64,000 nt of DNA from Streptomyces sp. SA15 (GTDB lineage: Bacteria; Actinomycetota; Actinomycetes; Streptomycetales; Streptomycetaceae). A model generated the notes under the pieces. That model searched no databases. It saw only the letters and a program-made list of their open reading frames with translations, and was not told the origin of the DNA. The stretch spans positions 1-64,000 of the forward strand of contig NZ_NTGE01000040.1 in NCBI RefSeq assembly GCF_002291145.1, given 5' to 3'. Numbering within the stretch: the first letter of the stretch is position 1; each line of letters opens with the position of its first letter. The position numbers and the translations under genes were made by a program. Shown here piece after piece: positions 35,695 to 44,448 of the stretch.

Positions 35695-36937
35695 CTAGCT
35701 GACGAGCTCCATGTTCCGGATGAGCCCGGAGAGGGCGGCGGCCTGCGAAGGCACGCCAGTCCGGGCGAGGTCGGAGACCAGAGCCCGGGCCATCGGGTCC
35801 GCGTACACGTAGTACGGCGCGTGGCTGGCTGCCTCGCGCAGCTTCGTCACCGCGGATGCGCTGCGGCCCATGCGGTGCATCGCCCGCGCCGCGTCGATGG
35901 CGAAGTGAGTCTTTCGTTCCTTGCTGGGGACGTCGTCGACGTTCACCTCCGGCACACGCTGCAAGCCGGTGTCAGGCTGGTCGACCTCGACCCCGGTCTC
36001 CGCCGCGTGTACCGCGACCACGCCCCGCCCGAACACCGTTTGCTGCTCGACGTCGTACCACTGCGGCCCGAGCCGATCGGCGTCCTCCAGCGCGGCGTCA
36101 ATGCGCGCCCACGCGTTGCTGGTCTGCTTACCCCGAGCGTGGGCGATCGCCGCCCGTAGGTGGAGCGCCCCACGCAGGGATACGGCCCGCTGGTCCACCG
36201 TACGGCCGGAGGCCAGCGGTTCGAGGTCCTGGAGGGCCGCCTCGGCGACGGCGACCGTCTCCCGCAAACTGGCTTGGTGCAGCAGCGCGCCGCAGCGGTC
36301 CCATGCCACGGCCGCCTTCGTCACGGGGTCGCCGAGTTGTGTTGCCGCGCCGGCCGCTACCTCCGCCGAGGACCAGGCGAGGTCCGGATAGCCGAGCTGG
36401 TTGAGGCACATGCGCGCCGTACGGGCGGCATCCGCGAGGAGCCGCAACGCTTCTTCGCGGTCCGGGCCTTCGGCGATCAGGAGCGGTGTTGAGGTCCTCG
36501 ACGAGGGGCGGGAGGAGCTGCGCCACCTTCGGCAGGTTCGCGGCCTGGCGGGCGTTGTTCGCCTTGATGGACCGGCGCTTGAGCGTGGTCAGGTCGACCG
36601 GGACTCCGGTTGGGCTCATCCCCGGATGACCGGACAGGATGAGACCGGAACGGCGCAGGCCTGTGCGCAGCGCGGGGATATGCGCGTGGGCGAGCGAGCC
36701 GCCGTTGCGCTGGAGACGATAGGGCTGGCCGAGGAGCCAGACCACATCGACGTCACACCGGTCAGCGATGGCGGTAACGATGGAAAACCGGTCAAGGGGC
36801 TGACGGCCGTTTTCGACGTTCGCGACCCATGCTTCCGTGCGCTCCAGGAAATCGGCTAGCTCAACCTGGGTCATACCGGCCGCATTACGGGCAATCTTGA
36901 CGCGCTTGCCGATGTGCTCGTCACTGGTAAGGGGCAT
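35695..36937 (-). pseudogene. XRE-TPR regulator of the RiPP locus, frameshifted
   Basis: ATG 36937 with GGAGC upstream opens a Cro/C1 HTH (GKRVKIARNAAGMTQVELAD; FLERTEAWVANVENGRQ) and a linker. Near 36480-36487 the frame breaks after VEDLNTA, and the rest (LIAEGPDREEALRLLADAAR, then TPR-like helices to GLIRNMELVS) continues in another frame to 35695. Restored length is about 413 residues. Regulators of this build are common beside Streptomyces RiPP and other specialised loci. As given, it makes a truncated product with an altered tail. Confidence 0.8.
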
Positions 36938-36947
36938 ACTGGTGCTC

Positions 36948-36972
36948 CGTTCTGACCTAGACACTCAGAACG
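36948..36972. promoter_or_regulatory. Candidate autoregulatory site of XRE-TPR gene
   Basis: Perfect 8-bp arms CGTTCTGA and TCAGAACG with a 9-bp spacer lie 11 bp upstream of the regulator start, a typical HTH dimer site. Confidence 0.65.
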
Positions 36973-37144
36973 CTACGCCGAACTGCGCCCCCGGCCGCTT
37001 CCTCAAGCCGGATGGGGGCGCAGCTCTGTACGGACCCGATCGGCCTCAGCACCCTCACATAGGGTGACCGCACGTCCTCCCGCCTTCGGCCTTAAAGCCT
37101 GGTGCGCCAGCGCGGTACGGACATGTGGCTGCGGTCCAGGCAGC

Positions 37145-37468
37145 CTAGGAATCGCCCACGGAGTCCTCAATCCACCGAAGGCACCGCGGCGCCCCGTGAG
37201 TGATCGGCACAGCGATCACTTCCGGGCTGTCCCACGGATGGTTCTCCATCAGATACCGCTCCAACTCCGGGTACCGGTCTGTAGTCGTCGTGAGCAGCAG
37301 CCGCCACTCCTCGCCTTCACCGAACTCCCCGAGGTGCCAGAACACGGACCCCACCGGGCCGATGATTTGGGAGCCTGCTGCCAGCCGTCCCTTGACCGCC
37401 CCCTTTGCGAGATCCACGGCATGCTCACGGGCCGGCGTCGCTGTCGAGACCTGCACGTAGTCATTCAC
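37145..37468 (-). CDS. cutA: CutA-family divalent-ion tolerance protein
   Basis: A 107-residue protein with the CutA pattern: N-terminal VQVSTATPAREHAVDLAKG, central SVFWHLGEF and EWRLLLTTT, and LERYLMENHPWDSPEVIAVPI near the C-terminus. CutA forms a ferredoxin-like trimer; its role in copper tolerance is historical and its real function is uncertain. The start is a GTG. Confidence 0.88.
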   Translation of the reverse strand: MNDYVQVSTATPAREHAVDLAKGAVKGRLAAGSQIIGPVGSVFWHLGEFGEGEEWRLLLTTTTDRYPELERYLMENHPWDSPEVIAVPITHGAPRCLRWIEDSVGDS

Positions 37469-37530
37469 ACCGCGAGGCTAACCGTCAGCCGCTCCGGCGG
37501 GGATGGACTCCGGCTAGGGGCTGGTCGGCC

Positions 37531-37779
37531 TCAGGCGTTGTAGCCCTTCTGCCTCACGCCCGGCCCCCACTTCACCACGGCCTCCACGAAGCATGAGCGG
37601 CAGAGCGGGTTGGCCCCGCTTCCGTACCTCTTGCACTTGGCGTAGTACTTGCAGCACAGGCCCTCCTCGGAGGAGTCCCACACCGCTGACGGGTAGCGCA
37701 AGAGCCCGAACCCGAACGCGAACCCGAGGGCGACCGACAAGTCCAAGTCGAAGTAGACACGGCGGTCGGGAGGCCGCAC
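37531..37779 (-). CDS. Small Cys-rich hypothetical protein
   Basis: An 82-residue frame with a possible zinc site CCKYYAKCKRYGSGANPLCRSC in two halves (Cys-Cys...Cys and Cys-X2-Cys). The N-terminal part, YFDLDLSVALGFAFGFGLL, is unusually aromatic. The GTG start has no strong ribosome-binding site. The family is not recognised, and the call rests mainly on composition. Confidence 0.42.
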   Translation of the reverse strand: MRPPDRRVYFDLDLSVALGFAFGFGLLRYPSAVWDSSEEGLCCKYYAKCKRYGSGANPLCRSCFVEAVVKWGPGVRQKGYNA

Positions 37780-37845
37780 ATGGAGGAGTCCGCCTCAAGA
37801 CTGAAACGATCCAATCCCGGCGGTGACGTCGGCGTGCGGAACGCG

Positions 37846-37877
37846 AGAGGGGCCCCGGAGGCCTCAGGGGCCCCTCT
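37846..37877. terminator. GC hairpin, probable terminator
   Basis: A perfect 11-bp stem AGAGGGGCCCC/GGGGCCCCTCT with a 10-nt loop, in the gap upstream of the Cys-rich small gene. It may mark the end of a transcript from either side; no adjacent gene clearly uses it. Confidence 0.55.
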
Positions 37878-37980
37878 TGTGCGTCGCCTTCGGCGGTCGG
37901 GTCCAACGGCCTCCAGGCCCGGCCCACTTCCGTGCGCGTCCGTGCGGCGCATGCAAGAAGGGCAGCGGTAACACGCCCCG

Positions 37981-38020
37981 CTCACCGCCGGCACCGCACA
38001 CGGGCGGCGCCGGCGGTGAG
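37981..38020. terminator. Stem-loop upstream of secreted protein gene
   Basis: Perfect 12-bp arms CTCACCGCCGGC and GCCGGCGGTGAG around a 16-nt loop, followed by TTT on the + strand. It could insulate the secreted-protein gene from upstream transcription. Confidence 0.5.
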
Positions 38021-38156
38021 TTTCGTAATGCGGGCACCAAACATGGCGTATGCGACGACAAAATCCGGATCGCCCGGTACAACCCACCCCAGGCCTCATG
38101 GATCAGATCCCTTGAGTCAGTCAGACTCCTAGATCACTTCTCCCCCTGGGGAACGC

Positions 38157-39089
38157 ATGCGCATTCGTGCCACTGTGGCCGCCGTCTCCGGCGCCCTGGC
38201 CCTTTCCGCCTTCGCCGTCCCGGCCGCGCAGGCCGACGGCTCCGCGTCCTACCGCACGGACGCCACCAAGATCCATGAAGCCGCCCTGGCCGACTCCGGC
38301 CGCACCACGTTCAGTGCCGCCGACACCACCGCCGACACCACCGGCGAGCCGTACGCCATGGACGTCACCTTCTCCAACCTCCAGATCGGCAAGGCGTACA
38401 AGGTCGGCACCACCAACCACGTCGCGTTCTCGGTCACGTACACCCTGACGCACGGCAGCGATGTCGACATCACCGCGTCCGACTTCCAGACCGGCCCGTA
38501 CATCTACAAGGGGTCCTACGACGACCCGAGCAACACCCTCTTCGGCGACGACCCGGCCACCTGCACCGCCACCTCGTCGACGACCGCCACCTGCAAGGGC
38601 AACATCGACATCTACCCGGCCGAGGGCGAACTCGTGAACGCCGACGCGGGCTCGTGGAGCGCGGGCGCCCTGGCCATCGCGTGGAACGGCCAGGACCCGA
38701 GCAGCACCACCTACGACCCGTCCAAGGTCGGGTACGCCGACCAGGGCAGCCTCGGCACCACCCTGATCCAGCGCTACTCCAGGCTGACCGCAAATGCCGG
38801 CCCGGAGCCCGTGTACAAGGGCAGGACCATCACCACCACGGGCAAGCTCTCCCGCGCCAACTGGGAGGACAACCAGTACCACGGCTACACCAACCAGCCG
38901 GTCAAGCTCCAGTTCCGCAAGGCGGGCACCAGCACGTACACGACCGTCAAGACCGTGTACTCCGACTCGTACGGCAACGTGAAGGCCACCGCCACCGCGA
39001 GCTACGACGGCTACTGGCGCTTCAGCTTCGCCGGCACCTCGACGACCCCGGCGGTCAACGCCGTGGGTGACTACGTCGACGTGCGGTAG
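38157..39089 (+). CDS. Secreted protein of unknown function
   Basis: A 310-residue protein with a clear Sec signal peptide (MRIRATVAAVSGALALSAFA, predicted cleavage after AQA). The mature part is Thr/Ser/Gly/Tyr-rich with beta-strand patterns (MDVTFSNLQIGKAYKVGTTN; a two-Cys loop CTATSSTTATC) and a C-terminal Ig-like half (GRTITTTGKLSRANWE; YDGYWRFSFAG) seen in several secreted actinobacterial proteins. A 17-bp terminator hairpin follows directly. The role is unknown. Confidence 0.85.
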   Translation: MRIRATVAAVSGALALSAFAVPAAQADGSASYRTDATKIHEAALADSGRTTFSAADTTADTTGEPYAMDVTFSNLQIGKAYKVGTTNHVAFSVTYTLTHGSDVDITASDFQTGPYIYKGSYDDPSNTLFGDDPATCTATSSTTATCKGNIDIYPAEGELVNADAGSWSAGALAIAWNGQDPSSTTYDPSKVGYADQGSLGTTLIQRYSRLTANAGPEPVYKGRTITTTGKLSRANWEDNQYHGYTNQPVKLQFRKAGTSTYTTVKTVYSDSYGNVKATATASYDGYWRFSFAGTSTTPAVNAVGDYVDVR

Positions 39090-39111
39090 TCGGTACCGGC
39101 ACCGGAGATCG

Positions 39112-39148
39112 GGAGGGGCGCCGTCGGTGAGACCGACGGCGCCCCTCC
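39112..39148 (+). terminator. Terminator of the secreted-protein gene
   Basis: A perfect 17-bp stem (39112-39128 with 39132-39148) and a 3-nt loop start 23 bp after the stop codon. Confidence 0.85.
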
Positions 39149-39269
39149 CCGCATGCTCAGTGGTGCTTTCCGTGGTCAAACCGGAGGCGGCCCGTAGTCG
39201 GATGGGAGATGCTGTGACCACATGCACTTCGGTGGAGCTTCGGTGGAGCTAACGATCTTGGAAACGGAG

Positions 39270-39304
39270 AAACCCCCGGCCAGACTGTGTCTGACCAGGG
39301 GTTT
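39270..39304 (-). terminator. Terminator of tRNA-Lys
   Basis: On the minus strand AAACCCC(T)GG(T)CAGAC pairs with GTCTGGCCGGGGGTTT, followed by T-rich sequence, just past the tRNA 3' end. Confidence 0.8.
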
Positions 39305-39320
39305 CCTTGGTTCCATCCGG

Positions 39321-39393
39321 TAGGCCGTGTGGGACTCGAACCCACAACCAATGGATTAAAAGTCCACTGCTCTGCCAATTGAGCTAACGGCCC
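39321..39393 (-). tRNA. tRNA-Lys (UUU anticodon)
   Basis: A 73-nt cloverleaf with anticodon TTT in GTGGACTTTTAATCCA, T-arm GGTTCGAGTCC and acceptor stem GGGCCGT/ACGGCCT. The CCA end is not encoded. Confidence 0.93.
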
Positions 39394-39535
39394 TGGCGAT
39401 GTTGCCACCCCGAGCATAGCCGGACGAGGCCGTGTCTCCGATCGGGTATCGGCGACACGGCCGCGCCGGGCAGTCAGAACCCACTGAGCACCCGCCAAAC
39501 ACACACTCAGAACCCACTCCGAACGCACGGGAGCG

Positions 39536-41107
39536 TCACGGATCAACCGGCTCCGGCGCCCCCGCCCGAGCCGCCTCCCTCGCCCGAGTCCGTTCATGAT
39601 CCGGGTTCAGGAACCAGTGCCGAGCCGACGCCCCCCACCACGTCGCCGCGAACCCCAGTACGACCAGAACGGCGACCGGCGCGTAGTTGAACGTCTCCCA
39701 CGTCACCGGCGACACCTGCGGAAGCATGAACAGCACCGTGATCACGCAGACCCACGCCACCGCCACCACCCCGATCGCCCGGGACCACCGCCCCAGATGC
39801 CACGGCCCTCGCTCGAAACCGTCCCCCTTCCGCAACCGCAGCAGCGTCGGGATGACGTACGCGATGTACAGACCGATCACGGCGATCGAGGTCACCGCCG
39901 CATAGGCGGTCACGTTGATCAGATACGGCAACCCCAGCACCAGTGCCCCCATCGCCGCCAGCCACACCGCCGCCACCGGCGTCCGGGTGCGCGGGCTCAC
40001 CGTGTGCCAGATGTGGGAGAAGGGCAGCGCGCCGTCCCTCGAGAACGCGTAGATCATCCGGCTGTTGGCCGTCACCGACGCCATCCCGCAGAACAGCTGC
40101 GCCCCGATCACGACGAGCAACAGCAGCTTGCCGGCCGTCGCGCCCAGCGCGTCCAGCAGGATCTGGGCCGGCGGTGCCCCCGTCGGGGACGCGAGGGCAC
40201 CGTCGTACGACTGGATCGCGAACGTGAAGCCCAGGAGCAGGACGAAGCCCGCTATCCATGACGTCCAGATGGAGCGGACGATGCCCTTCGGGCCCGCCGT
40301 CGACGCGTCGTGCGTCTCCTCCGTCATGTGGGCCGAGGCGTCGTAACCCGTGAAGGTGTACTGGGCCATCAGCAGGCCCAGCAGCACCACGTACATCCCG
40401 CTGCCCCAGCCCGTGTTGTTCACGAACTCACCGAAGACGAAGGACGCCGACTGGTGTTCATCCGGTACGAAGGTCAGCGCGCCCACGATCACCGCCACAC
40501 CCAGCACGTGCCACCACACGCTCACGCTGTTGAGCAGGCCGACGATCCGTACGCCGAAGGTGTTCAGCAGGCCGTGCAGCACCAGGATGCCCGCGAACAG
40601 CAGCATCGTCCGGCCCGGCGTCACCTCGAAGTCGAACTGGAGATTGAGGTACGCGCCCAGGAAGGACGCCGCTCCGAAGTCGATGCCCGCCGTCACCGCC
40701 ACCTGGCCGAGCACGTTGAACCAGCCCGTGAACCAGGCCCAGGCGGCGGCCGTACGCGAGGGCGCCAGGCGGTGTGCCCAGAAGTACAGGCCCGCCGACG
40801 TCGGGTACGCCGAGCAGATCTCGGCCATGGCCAGGCCCACGAAGAGGGTCATCAGGCCCACCGCGACCCAGCCCCAGGTGATCACCGCCGGGCCGCCCGT
40901 GTTCATGCCGAACAGGTAAAGCGTCAGGCAGCCCGACAGGACCGAGATGATCGTGAAGGAGACCGCGTAGTTGGAGAACGCCGACATGCGGCGGGCGAGA
41001 ACCTGCGTATAACCGAGCTGGGCCAGCCGTTCCTCGTCCGAGAGCTCCGAGAGCTCCGAGGGTTTCGAGAGGTTCGTCTGCCCACTCGATGTCGCGTCAT
41101 CTGTCAT
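39536..41107 (-). CDS. Amino-acid permease (APC superfamily)
   Basis: A 523-residue transporter with about twelve hydrophobic segments. The start is ATG 41107 (MTDDATSSGQ). APC-type features are ARRMSAFSNYAVSFTIISVL in helix 1, FVGLAMAEICSAYPTSAGLY in helix 2, and GYDASAHMTEETHDA before helix 8. It resembles GABA/amino-acid:cation permeases; the substrate is not predicted. It stands alone between tRNA-Lys and the FG-GAP protein gene. Confidence 0.9.
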   Translation of the reverse strand: MTDDATSSGQTNLSKPSELSELSDEERLAQLGYTQVLARRMSAFSNYAVSFTIISVLSGCLTLYLFGMNTGGPAVITWGWVAVGLMTLFVGLAMAEICSAYPTSAGLYFWAHRLAPSRTAAAWAWFTGWFNVLGQVAVTAGIDFGAASFLGAYLNLQFDFEVTPGRTMLLFAGILVLHGLLNTFGVRIVGLLNSVSVWWHVLGVAVIVGALTFVPDEHQSASFVFGEFVNNTGWGSGMYVVLLGLLMAQYTFTGYDASAHMTEETHDASTAGPKGIVRSIWTSWIAGFVLLLGFTFAIQSYDGALASPTGAPPAQILLDALGATAGKLLLLVVIGAQLFCGMASVTANSRMIYAFSRDGALPFSHIWHTVSPRTRTPVAAVWLAAMGALVLGLPYLINVTAYAAVTSIAVIGLYIAYVIPTLLRLRKGDGFERGPWHLGRWSRAIGVVAVAWVCVITVLFMLPQVSPVTWETFNYAPVAVLVVLGFAATWWGASARHWFLNPDHERTRAREAARAGAPEPVDP

Positions 41108-41155
41108 GCCCCCAGCGATTCCCTCGCCGAGGGCATGACACACGTCACAACTTGG

Positions 41156-44100
41156 CTAGAAAATGCCCTTGTAGCCCTGCCAGCCGGTGGCGATCTTCAC
41201 GCGTCCACCGAACGACCCCTTGCCATCACCGCTGTTGCGGTACAGGTTGCCGCTGGTGTCCCGCGTCACGATGTCGGCCTTCCCGTCGCCGGTGATGTCC
41301 CCGACGCCGACGATCACGTTGTAGGAGCCGCCCCAGTTCGTGAACAGCTTGGTGCGGGCGGAGAAGGTGCCGTTGCCCCTGCCGTAGTAGCGGTAGAGGG
41401 TGTTGGCCTTGTCCTGGGCGAGGAGGTCGCCGATGCCGTCGCCGTTGAGGTCGCCGGCCCCGACGATCTTCTTGTAGGTCTTCCAGTTGTCGTAGAGCTT
41501 CACGCGGGCCGATAGTTTGCCGGTGCTGGTGCCCTTGTACAGGTAGACCGTGCCGGTGGACGTATTGCGGGCGATCAGGTCCGGACGGCCGTCGCCGCTC
41601 ACGTCACCCGGCGAGGTCAGGACGTCGTACTGGGTCCAGCCGCTGCTGCCCAGCGTCGTGTACGACGTCGACGGCTTGACCGCGGCACCACACCCCGGCT
41701 TGTACAGCCGCAGGGCCCCACTGCTGTACCGCACCAGAACGTCGTTGCAGCGGTCCCCGCTCAGGTCGCCGTACGACACGAACCGCGCCGAGGTGGGCCA
41801 GCCGCTGCCGGTGACCTTCCCCGAGAACGTGCCCTTGCCCGTGCCCTGCTGGAAGGTCAGGCCGCCGGCGGAGTTGAGGGTGAGCAGGTCGCCGATGCCG
41901 TCGCCGCCGAGGTGGTCGTGACGGGCTGCGGCGCCGCCGCGCAGCGCCACCGTGCCGGTCACCTCCACCGGAGCGCCAACGCCGTCCGCCGGCGCGGCGG
42001 CCAGCGACCAGTCGTACGAGCCGTTCGGCAGGAACATGCCTTTGGAGTCGGTGCCGAACCAGCCGACGCTCAGCTCGCCGCGCGAGGCGCCGCCGTCCCG
42101 CGTGTCCACGACCTTGCCGGTCGCCTTGCTGCGCACGGTCAGCCGCCAGTTCGCCGACGGCTTCGACAGCAACAGGGTGGCCAGGGTGTCGGGCGTGGTG
42201 TCGATCTCGTGCGCCTTGACGGACGACGTCTTCGCGGCCGGCGCGAGCAGGCGCAACGGCTGCTGCGGCACTCCGGACGGTACGAGGTGCACGCGCTCCT
42301 GGTCATCCACGTAGGCCGCGTTCGCGCCCGACTCGTCGACCGTCCAGCGCACGTCCCGCTGCGAGACCCCGGTGTCGGACAGGTCCCCGATGAACCGGCT
42401 CGCGGGCGTCCCGTCGGCGACCGTGGTGAGCGTCAGCTTCCCGGCCTGTTTGTCGTGCGTGACGACGTATCCGTCACCGAGCTTGGCCTCGCCGCTCGGC
42501 ACGGGCACTGACTTCTTCGCCGTACGGTCGTAGACGCCGGCCCTACCGTCGCAGGTCCAGTACAGATAGCGGCCGAGCGCCTGGAGCTCGGCGGGCGTGC
42601 AGCCGGCGTCGGTCGTCAGGGTCTCGGTGACCTTCTTCGACGTCAGGTTGTACGCGGTGACGGCTCCCGGTGTCGTGCCCGCCGTCCACAGGACGTCACC
42701 GGAGAGCCCGGCGGCGCCGGGGGTGCGGGTGACGGCCGGGGTTCCGTCGTCGCCGATCCGGTAGACGTACTGCTGAGTGGGCGCCGTGTAGAGCAGGTAC
42801 GGGCCCGAGACGTCGGTGATCCGCCCGCCCTGCGGCAGCCCGGTGCGTTCCCACAGGCCGTTCGAGCCAGGCCCGTGGACCCTGATCCGGTCGGTGGTCT
42901 CGTCGTGGGAGAGCCAGGCGATACGGCCGTCGGCCGTGCCCTGGACCTGGGCACAGGCGACGTCAGTAGCGGCGCAGGGGTCCATTGCGACATCGGTGGT
43001 GAACGCGCTGCGCTCGCCGAAGACGGGGGTGCCGGACGGGGCGACCGTCCGTATCCAGTCGGCGCGCACCCAGCTGCGGTAGAGGTCCATGACGACAAGC
43101 CGCCCCTGCTCCAGGGACAGGCCCTGAATCGGCAACGGCGGTTTGGGCAGGGCCTTGACGAGCGTGACGACGGGCGGGCCGCCGTCCGCGCCCGGCGTGA
43201 TGCGCTGGATGCCCCGTTCGCCGGTGCCGGTACCGATCTTCACGGCGGTACCGCCGGGCCCGGCCGCGGTCCCGTACGCCGAGGACTTCAGCAGGGTCAC
43301 CGGCTCGCCGCCCGTGATGGGCTGCGCGGTCGTCGAGTAGATCCCGTTGACCAGCCAGTCGCCGACGACAGCCAGGTCGTGGGTGGCGTTCGCGCCGTCG
43401 CTGACACCCTTGAGCGCGATCTCGACGGGGGCTGCCGACAGGTCACGCCGGAACACCAGGACCGTGGCCTTGTCGGCGGCGGAGACGACGACATGACCGC
43501 CGCCGAGGTTCACCTTGCTGTACGCGACGGGGAGCGGTCCGCTCCAGCCGCGCACCTCACCGGTCGCACGGTCCACGGCGGCCAGACCCGGCTGCCCGTC
43601 CACGGAGGCACGGAAGTACAGCATCCCGGAGTCCGCACCGGCGGCCTGCCCGAGCATCAGACCGGTCGGGCCTCCCGTGACCGTGAGGTCCTCGGTCGTC
43701 CCGTCGGGCCCCGGCGTCAGCAGATGCATGACCCGGGTGGTCACGCCGTCCTCGCCGGTCACGTTCACGTAGGCGACCGTCAGATTGTCGTAGGACGTGA
43801 GGTAGCCGAGTCCGTCCGGGATGCGCAGGGTGCGGCTGGTGCCGTCCGTCGCGTCCCAGAAGTCGACACGGCCGTCGGCGTACTTGTACACCAGGACATC
43901 GGTGCCGGTCGTCAGCGCGGCGGTCCCCGCGGGCGCCGGGACGCTCACCGACTCGCCGTCCGCGTAACGCGTCCACAGCAGGCCACTGCTGCCCTCCAGG
44001 GAGTGGAACACACCCTGCGCCCCGGCGGCGTCGTGACCGTTGTGGGTCGACGACGTCCGGATCGTCGCCTGCAGGCCGTAGTCGCGCAGCGCCGCCGGCA

Positions 44101-44239
44101 CCACCGTCTCCTGCGGCACCTCCGCCGCCGACGCCGACGGCAGCAGCGGGTTCAGTCCGGCCGCGAGCGCGGCGGAAGCCGCTACGGCGACGGCCGCGCG
44201 TCTCGCTCTCGAGCGACGTACGAAGACATGACGGGCCAA
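41156..44239 (-). CDS. Large secreted FG-GAP/VCBS-repeat protein
   Basis: About 1027 residues from a TTG at 44239, which has GGGGAGG 6 nt upstream; a GTG at 44275 is possible. A twin-Arg-like or Sec signal (RRSRARRAAVAVAASAALAAG) is followed by a beta-propeller-like region (about 60-780). Four or more C-terminal FG-GAP repeats carry Ca-binding loops such as DLSGDRCNDVL, DVSGDGRPDLIARN, DLNGDGIGDLL and DITGDGKADIVTRD. It is extracellular; repeats of this kind mediate adhesion or enzyme-associated binding. Function unassigned. Confidence 0.85.
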   Translation of the reverse strand: MARHVFVRRSRARRAAVAVAASAALAAGLNPLLPSASAAEVPQETVVPAALRDYGLQATIRTSSTHNGHDAAGAQGVFHSLEGSSGLLWTRYADGESVSVPAPAGTAALTTGTDVLVYKYADGRVDFWDATDGTSRTLRIPDGLGYLTSYDNLTVAYVNVTGEDGVTTRVMHLLTPGPDGTTEDLTVTGGPTGLMLGQAAGADSGMLYFRASVDGQPGLAAVDRATGEVRGWSGPLPVAYSKVNLGGGHVVVSAADKATVLVFRRDLSAAPVEIALKGVSDGANATHDLAVVGDWLVNGIYSTTAQPITGGEPVTLLKSSAYGTAAGPGGTAVKIGTGTGERGIQRITPGADGGPPVVTLVKALPKPPLPIQGLSLEQGRLVVMDLYRSWVRADWIRTVAPSGTPVFGERSAFTTDVAMDPCAATDVACAQVQGTADGRIAWLSHDETTDRIRVHGPGSNGLWERTGLPQGGRITDVSGPYLLYTAPTQQYVYRIGDDGTPAVTRTPGAAGLSGDVLWTAGTTPGAVTAYNLTSKKVTETLTTDAGCTPAELQALGRYLYWTCDGRAGVYDRTAKKSVPVPSGEAKLGDGYVVTHDKQAGKLTLTTVADGTPASRFIGDLSDTGVSQRDVRWTVDESGANAAYVDDQERVHLVPSGVPQQPLRLLAPAAKTSSVKAHEIDTTPDTLATLLLSKPSANWRLTVRSKATGKVVDTRDGGASRGELSVGWFGTDSKGMFLPNGSYDWSLAAAPADGVGAPVEVTGTVALRGGAAARHDHLGGDGIGDLLTLNSAGGLTFQQGTGKGTFSGKVTGSGWPTSARFVSYGDLSGDRCNDVLVRYSSGALRLYKPGCGAAVKPSTSYTTLGSSGWTQYDVLTSPGDVSGDGRPDLIARNTSTGTVYLYKGTSTGKLSARVKLYDNWKTYKKIVGAGDLNGDGIGDLLAQDKANTLYRYYGRGNGTFSARTKLFTNWGGSYNVIVGVGDITGDGKADIVTRDTSGNLYRNSGDGKGSFGGRVKIATGWQGYKGIF

Positions 44240-44394
44240 GGTGATCCTCCCCGGAAAAAAGGAGAGGGAGCGCACCGCATCAGATGCCTCCGGCCCCCCG
44301 GCCGTCGCATCCCCCTCATAAGTCGGCTGATCTTACAGTCTTTTCACAGCTCCGCGGAGAGCGTTTTCTGTCCACCCGCCCGGGGACGCGAAAA

Positions 44395-44428
44395 CGCCGT
44401 GGCCCCCGGAATTCCGGGGGCCACGGCG
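44395..44428 (-). terminator. Terminator of the DEAD-box helicase gene
   Basis: A perfect 34-nt palindrome centred on GGAATTCC, followed on the minus strand by TTTT, 20 bp beyond the helicase stop. Confidence 0.85.
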
Positions 44429-44448
44429 CTCACTGCTCAAGGACGTAC

